Source: Vibrio mimicus CAIM 602 (GTDB lineage Bacteria > Pseudomonadota > Gammaproteobacteria > Enterobacterales > Vibrionaceae). From it: a stretch of DNA of 64,000 nt. Positions within the stretch are counted from its first letter, which is position 1, and every line of letters begins with the position of its first letter. Shown piece after piece: positions 60,581 through 64,000 of the stretch. A program made the translations under genes and the position numbers. The notes beneath the pieces were generated by a model. The model ran no database searches, had not been told where the DNA came from, and saw nothing but the letters and a program-made list of their open reading frames with translations. Location: NCBI RefSeq assembly GCF_000338875.1, contig NZ_AOMO01000022.1, forward strand, positions 1 through 64,000. Direction: 5' to 3'.

Positions 60581-61604
60581 ATTGATGGGTCACACTGCTG
60601 ATGATCTTGGCACGTAGGCTAAGGTTTTTCGCCGAAAGTTCGCTGTCGATAATCCCTTCTGCAAGACGCTGCTCTGGAAGATAAATCGAGTAATCTTCGC
60701 GATGTTCAGCAGGAAGCAAAGTTCGTGCTTTATAGTTTGGGGTGGCAGCACGAATATACTGGGCATTCATTGCGGCAATTTCAGGGAGCATCAAGAAGTC
60801 TAAAAATGCTTTTGCTTTTGTCGTATTTGGGGAAGAACTATTCACTGCCATGCAATCTACCCATAAATACGGGCGTCCCTCGGGAACGACAAAATCCCAA
60901 TCCTGATGCTCAAAAAAGCGGTTTAATGAGTAGTGATCACCGCTGTAAGCGACCGCCATGTGTAGGTTGTCAGTTTGTGGGTGACTACGGACATAGCTCA
61001 GTACATATTCATAAGTCAGAATATTTGGATTGGCAGATTCGAGTAACCGATAAGCTTGTTTCAGGGTATCAATCGATTCTGTGATCGGAGAGGCTTTGAG
61101 CATGTAAAGCGCTGGGAGCAGTGTTTCTACACTGTCTTTAAGCATACCTACTCTGCCCCGATGTTCCGGTGCGATATCAATCACTTCACTCCACTGCGTG
61201 GGTGGATGTGTGAAACGGCTTTTACGGTAAGCAATACCTACAGAACCCCAGAAATAAGGTATGGCGTTCGTACCACAAGCTTGTAACCACATAGGGTCAT
61301 TATTGCGGCGATTGGTGAGGCTGGTTAAGTCTTCAAATGCATTTTGCCGAGAAAACATAAACGCAGAAACATTATCCAATACCATAATGTCAAACGGCAG
61401 TTGAACGCTTTTGAGCATAAGTAAGCTGCGTTCATCATCGTTATCAAAATGGTAAAGCTTGACAGAAACACCCGTCTGTTTGTGCCATGTTTCGATCACG
61501 CTCGGTGCAATCGTATCTTCCCAGAGGTAGACATTCAGTTCCAAAGCGCTGGCTTGATGGCAGAAGGCATTTAGTGCTATCAGCGAAAGAAAGCGTTTGA
61601 TCAT
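60564..61604 (-). CDS. nspS: NspS, periplasmic norspermidine-binding sensor
   Basis: NspS resembles the PotD polyamine-binding proteins but signals through MbaA rather than feeding a transporter. The 346-residue product from ATG at 61604 has a good signal peptide ending at CHQASA, then ELNVYLWEDTIAPSVIE like PotD. The longer open frame to 61661 begins with TTG and would spoil the signal peptide. No transporter genes lie beside it, which fits a signalling role. Confidence 0.92.
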   Translation of the reverse strand: MIKRFLSLIALNAFCHQASALELNVYLWEDTIAPSVIETWHKQTGVSVKLYHFDNDDERSLLMLKSVQLPFDIMVLDNVSAFMFSRQNAFEDLTSLTNRRNNDPMWLQACGTNAIPYFWGSVGIAYRKSRFTHPPTQWSEVIDIAPEHRGRVGMLKDSVETLLPALYMLKASPITESIDTLKQAYRLLESANPNILTYEYVLSYVRSHPQTDNLHMAVAYSGDHYSLNRFFEHQDWDFVVPEGRPYLWVDCMAVNSSSPNTTKAKAFLDFLMLPEIAAMNAQYIRAATPNYKARTLLPAEHREDYSIYLPEQRLAEGIIDSELSAKNLSLRAKIISSVTHQYEAKP

Positions 61605-61785
61605 TTGTGAATACGATACCCATTTGTTACAAAATTTGGTCACGATCCGACAAATAAACAAATAGCGTAAGAGCCAATAATTTGGCTACGCTGACAGCCT
61701 GGATCACCTAAGTATATGTATAATTTGATGGCATTATAATCAGAGCTTATGCGACTGTCAGCTTAATTGGTTCAATTTATTGACG

Positions 61786-62961
61786 CTATATAAATTTCAC
61801 TTGGGTTGGTTTGACGTTTTCACTTGGGTAACAACCAAGCACTTTCAAGTGGCGAGTCAGTTGCGTCAGTTCCGCGAGAGCTTGCTGCATCTCATCGGAA
61901 TCAATGTGTGCTTCTAAATCGACGTAGAACATTTCTTCCCACGGATTGCCCATGATTGGGCGCGATTCGAGCTTGGTCATGTTGATCCCGTAACGTTGCA
62001 ATACCAACAAGGTTGAAACTAACGAGCCAGCTTCTTGAGAAGTCGACATAATCAAGGTGGTTTTGGCTGGGATCTGCGGTGAAACTTCGACTGGCTTACG
62101 AGCTACCACAATAAAACGGGTATGGTTTTCGGTTTGGTTAGCGATATTGCCTTGGATCGGCTGTAAACCATATAACTTACCGCTAGCTGAGTTTCCAATC
62201 GCTGCCACATCTGTACGGTTAAGTTCTTGCACTTTTTTCATAGCATCAGCGGTGCTGGCGCAGCTTTCTAATTGCACGCCTTTCAAGCGGCTGAGGAATT
62301 CGCTGCACTGCTGGTGAGGTTGTGGATGTGAATAGAGTACTTTGAGATCCTCTAATCGAATCTCTTGCGTTGCGACTAAGCAATGCTCAATGGGCTGAGT
62401 CAGTTCACCGACTATGTACAAAGTGGTGTGCTGGAGCAAATCATAGACTTCGTTAATTGAGCCAGAGCTAGTGTTTTCAATTGGCAATACACCATAATCG
62501 GCATGTCCTGATTCAACCGTTCTCGCCACTTCTTTGAAATGATCACAGTTAAGCTCAATCAGCTCTGTGTTTTTACGGCTGAAATATTCGCGAGTCGCCA
62601 AATGTGAATAAGAGCCTTTGGCGCCCAAAAAGGCCACACGCGCTAAAGGTTTACGGCTTTGTGGGTTAGCAAGGTTTTGCAGATAAGATTGCTGAAGCAA
62701 AACGGAGTCTTCAATGATGGTGTGGAAAATCTTGGTGATGTACTGAGGATCGAGCTGATATTTCTCTTTTCCAGCATTGATGAGTTTGACCAGTAATTGT
62801 TGCTCACGAGCAGGATCACGCACTGGTTTGGCGGTTTCTACCTTGCTTTTGGCGACCTCAATACTCATTTTGCGTCGTTCCGACAGCAGGTTTAGCAGTT
62901 GGTCGTCGAGTTCGTTCAGTCTTAAGCGAATGTCGTCGAGTGAGTATTGTTTGTCTGTCAT
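61786..62961 (-). CDS. pheA: PheA, chorismate mutase/prephenate dehydratase
   Basis: PheA makes phenylpyruvate for phenylalanine. The 391-residue protein has an N-terminal chorismate mutase (about 1-95), a prephenate dehydratase domain (VAFLGAKGSYSHLATREYF) and a C-terminal ACT-like regulatory region (LESRPIMGNPWEEMFYVDLE) for phenylalanine feedback. The start at 62961 follows AAGGA. It is preceded by a complete Phe attenuator (see below). Confidence 0.95.
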   Translation of the reverse strand: MTDKQYSLDDIRLRLNELDDQLLNLLSERRKMSIEVAKSKVETAKPVRDPAREQQLLVKLINAGKEKYQLDPQYITKIFHTIIEDSVLLQQSYLQNLANPQSRKPLARVAFLGAKGSYSHLATREYFSRKNTELIELNCDHFKEVARTVESGHADYGVLPIENTSSGSINEVYDLLQHTTLYIVGELTQPIEHCLVATQEIRLEDLKVLYSHPQPHQQCSEFLSRLKGVQLESCASTADAMKKVQELNRTDVAAIGNSASGKLYGLQPIQGNIANQTENHTRFIVVARKPVEVSPQIPAKTTLIMSTSQEAGSLVSTLLVLQRYGINMTKLESRPIMGNPWEEMFYVDLEAHIDSDEMQQALAELTQLTRHLKVLGCYPSENVKPTQVKFI

Positions 62962-62975
62962 AAAATTATCCTTAT

Positions 62976-63058
62976 AAAAAAACCCCCTGAAGAGGAGGCT
63001 TTCTGTTCGTTTTTGACTTGTCTTTTGACAACGAGCGAGCCTCCAAAGGTTATTGGAG
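62976..63058 (-). promoter_or_regulatory. pheA transcription attenuator
   Basis: On the minus strand four segments can be seen: 1, CTCCAA in the last codons of the leader (63053-63058); 2, TTGGAGGCT (63038-63046); 3, AGCCTCCT (62993-63000); 4, AGGGGG (62983-62988) followed by T7 (62976-62982). Segments 1:2, 2:3 and 3:4 can each pair. 3:4 is the terminator and 2:3 the antiterminator. A ribosome stalled on Phe codons would cover segment 1 and allow read-through to pheA. Confidence 0.9.
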
Positions 63059-63097
63059 AAAAAAGAAGTCAAAAAAGTACAGGAAATGAGGTGTCAT
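63050..63097 (-). CDS. pheL: PheL, phenylalanine leader peptide
   Basis: A 15-codon ORF from ATG at 63097 reads MTPHFLYFFDFFFLQ, with six Phe and one Tyr. It ends inside the attenuator. Its ribosome site is weak. The Phe-rich sequence in this place is the standard sensor of charged tRNA-Phe. Confidence 0.9.
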   Translation of the reverse strand: MTPHFLYFFDFFFLQ

Positions 63098-63158
63098 AAG
63101 TGAATATTTATCCAAGTAAGTCAGCACACAATAAGCAAGCCCCCAGAGAGCGTCAAGC

Positions 63159-63184
63159 AAAAAAATAGCGCCCTAAGGCGCTAT
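63159..63184 (-). terminator. Terminator after raiA
   Basis: ATAGCGCC and GGCGCTAT pair perfectly around a four-base loop; on the minus strand seven T residues follow (plus-strand A at 63159-63165). Confidence 0.92.
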
Positions 63185-63200
63185 CTCTCCATAATTCTGG

Positions 63201-63527
63201 TTATTCTACTTCTTCACTCAGCTCTGGCTTGTCTGCACGGCGAGCTTCCGGTTTGTGGCGTAGTTTATTCAATTGTCGTTCGAGTTTTTGTTCTACCTCG
63301 TTAATGGCGGCATACAAATCTTCGTGAATCGCAGAGGCGACTAACTGGCCGCGTGGAATGCTAACGACTGCTTCAAATTTCTTCTGTTTATTCGGTTCTT
63401 CGCTAAAGCATGCTTGGCAACCAATGATGTCAACTTGCCATTTTTCTAATTTTTTGAATTTACCCTCAATGTGGTTGCGGATTGCAGAGGTGATTTCGAT
63501 GTTTTTACCAGTGATGTTCATTTTCAT
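63201..63527 (-). CDS. raiA: RaiA, ribosome-associated inhibitor (HPF/YfiA family)
   Basis: RaiA binds the 30S subunit in cold or stationary phase and holds ribosomes inactive. The 108-residue protein starts MKMNITGKNIEITSAIRNHI and has the basic LERQLNKLRHKPEARR segment near the C-terminus, very like E. coli RaiA. AGAGG precedes the start. A CRP-like site lies about 75 bases upstream. Confidence 0.92.
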   Translation of the reverse strand: MKMNITGKNIEITSAIRNHIEGKFKKLEKWQVDIIGCQACFSEEPNKQKKFEAVVSIPRGQLVASAIHEDLYAAINEVEQKLERQLNKLRHKPEARRADKPELSEEVE

Positions 63528-63593
63528 ATAACTTTTTCCTCTGTGTCATCCCTTATGGGTTGAGTTCAGATTAGCGCACCAAATGGGAAATAA

Positions 63594-63609
63594 TGTGATC
63601 TAAATCACC
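63594..63609. promoter_or_regulatory. CRP-like site upstream of raiA
   Basis: TGTGATCTAAATCACC matches the CRP consensus TGTGA-N6-TCACA at 9 of 10 key bases, 67 bases before raiA. Activation by cAMP-CRP would suit a starvation factor. Confidence 0.7.
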
Positions 63610-63804
63610 TTTGTTTGAGGGTTTTTCTTGATGTGAAATAAACGTGATCTGTCGCAAAGCTTGTGTAGATGAGTTAAAGAAAAAGCTTGTTATCTCTCAT
63701 AAAACCGCTAGATTCAGGTAAGTAGAGACTAAAAATTTCCGATTTTTTAGCGCTTTTATTCGGCCTGAAAACACCTGTTGAGTGAAAAATCAGCATTGAG
63801 TTTT

Positions 63805-63820
63805 TGTGATTCAGATCACG
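63805..63820. promoter_or_regulatory. Second CRP-like site
   Basis: TGTGATTCAGATCACG matches the CRP consensus at 9 of 10 key bases. It is 278 bases from raiA and 71 bases before a plus-strand terminator, with no known gene between. Confidence 0.65.
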
Positions 63821-63890
63821 CCAACTAAGAAGGCCAACTGATTGAAGTAAACTTGAGGTTGGCGATACACGGATTAAATCGAATGATAAA

Positions 63891-63925
63891 AGAAGAGCCA
63901 CATTAAATGTGGCTCTTCTTTTTTT
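63891..63925. terminator. Strong terminator after bamD, facing both ways
   Basis: AGAAGAGCCACAT and ATGTGGCTCTTCT pair perfectly around TAA. The T7 run is on the plus strand (63919-63925); on the minus strand, where bamD ends, four T follow. The better orientation is plus, though no plus-strand gene is known to precede it. Confidence 0.85.
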
Positions 63926-63939
63926 GAGTGAAATACGTT

Positions 63940-64000
63940 TTATCGCGGGTTGAGCTTCATCAATTGCTCTGTGCGCTCAACAGCTTCTGTCATTCCTAAC
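63940..64000 (-). CDS. bamD: BamD, outer-membrane assembly lipoprotein, last 19 codons
   Basis: The minus strand from the window edge reads LGMTEAVERTEQLMKLNPR and stops at TAA (63940-63942). The C-terminal helix pattern and the place next to raiA suggest BamD (ComL), the TPR lipoprotein of the outer-membrane protein assembly complex. Only the tail is visible, so the call rests mostly on gene order. Confidence 0.55.
   Translation of the reverse strand, partial: LGMTEAVERTEQLMKLNPR

Larger units (their letters stand above)
63528..63939. other. Intergenic region raiA/bamD with two CRP-like sites
   Basis: This 412-bp gap holds no convincing gene. It contains the CRP-like sites at 63594 and 63805 and the plus-strand terminator at 63891. 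The 75-codon minus-strand frame at 63674-63901 has no ribosome site and overlaps these elements, so I leave it out. Confidence 0.5.

Noticed and set aside
63674..63901. A 75-codon minus-strand frame between raiA and bamD
   Set aside because: No ribosome site or family resemblance, and it overlaps a CRP-like site and the terminator.

Overview
The window is ordinary-looking gammaproteobacterial chromosome and almost certainly comes from Vibrio cholerae chromosome I or a very close relative. The basis is the combination and order of genes that I recognise from memory: rocS, vpsR, hlyU, nptA, plzA, and the nspS-mbaA pair, set among housekeeping genes (prfC, prfB-lysS, rppH-ptsP, lgt-thyA, murJ-ribF-ileS-lspA-fkpB-ispH, aroF-tyrA, trpR, pheA, raiA). 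I found no tRNA, rRNA, CRISPR array or prophage. The only mobile DNA is the end of an IS4/IS50 (Tn5-like) insertion sequence at the extreme left edge.

Layout. 1-181: the 5' end of a Tn5-like transposase gene, a terminator facing into it, and a Tn5-like terminal repeat. 221-2084: a MarR regulator and a MATE exporter. 2093-7493: the oxygen-independent ubiquinone genes ubiV, ubiU and ubiT, plus the acetyltransferase gene yhbS, interrupted by rocS. 7605-10504: holD-rimI and a second membrane GGDEF-EAL gene. 10713-18935: prfC, srmB, trmN6, brnQ, prfB (with its programmed frameshift) and lysS. 19208-21344: vpsR, then a 39-codon ORF, a long hairpin and a DUF1127 gene. 21381-29334: tas and mutH, then across a 690-bp gap rppH-ptsP-tauE-lgt-thyA. 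29426-32378: nptA, nhaR and hlyU. 32478-40605: rpsT, then murJ-ribF-ileS-lspA-fkpB-ispH. 40732-50210: a CstA/BtsT-type carrier, a DUF2799 lipoprotein, a CPA-type antiporter, the wall-recycling trio murQ-anmK-nagZ, and a BtsSR-like two-component system. 50319-57647: aroF-tyrA with TyrR boxes, plzA, ettA, slt and trpR. 57733-64000: yjjX, mbaA, nspS, pheA with a complete Phe attenuator, raiA, and the last codons of bamD.

Two themes stand out. First, cyclic-di-GMP control of biofilm is dense: RocS, a second GGDEF-EAL protein, VpsR, PlzA and NspS-MbaA all lie within 60 kb. Second, aromatic amino-acid control is legible in the DNA: TyrR boxes before aroF, a Trp operator before trpR and a pheL attenuator before pheA.

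Four conserved genes (ubiU, ptsP, fkpB, cstA) each carry one single-base indel in a short homopolymer. Three are a missing G or C in a run of three, and one is an extra A in a run of A. Such a uniform pattern in otherwise intact genes looks more like consensus error than decay, but real lesions cannot be excluded from the sequence alone. I found no convincing new multi-gene system. The best less-explained items are the hairpin region before the DUF1127 gene, the CRP-site/terminator pair between raiA and bamD, and the read-in terminator built into the IS end.
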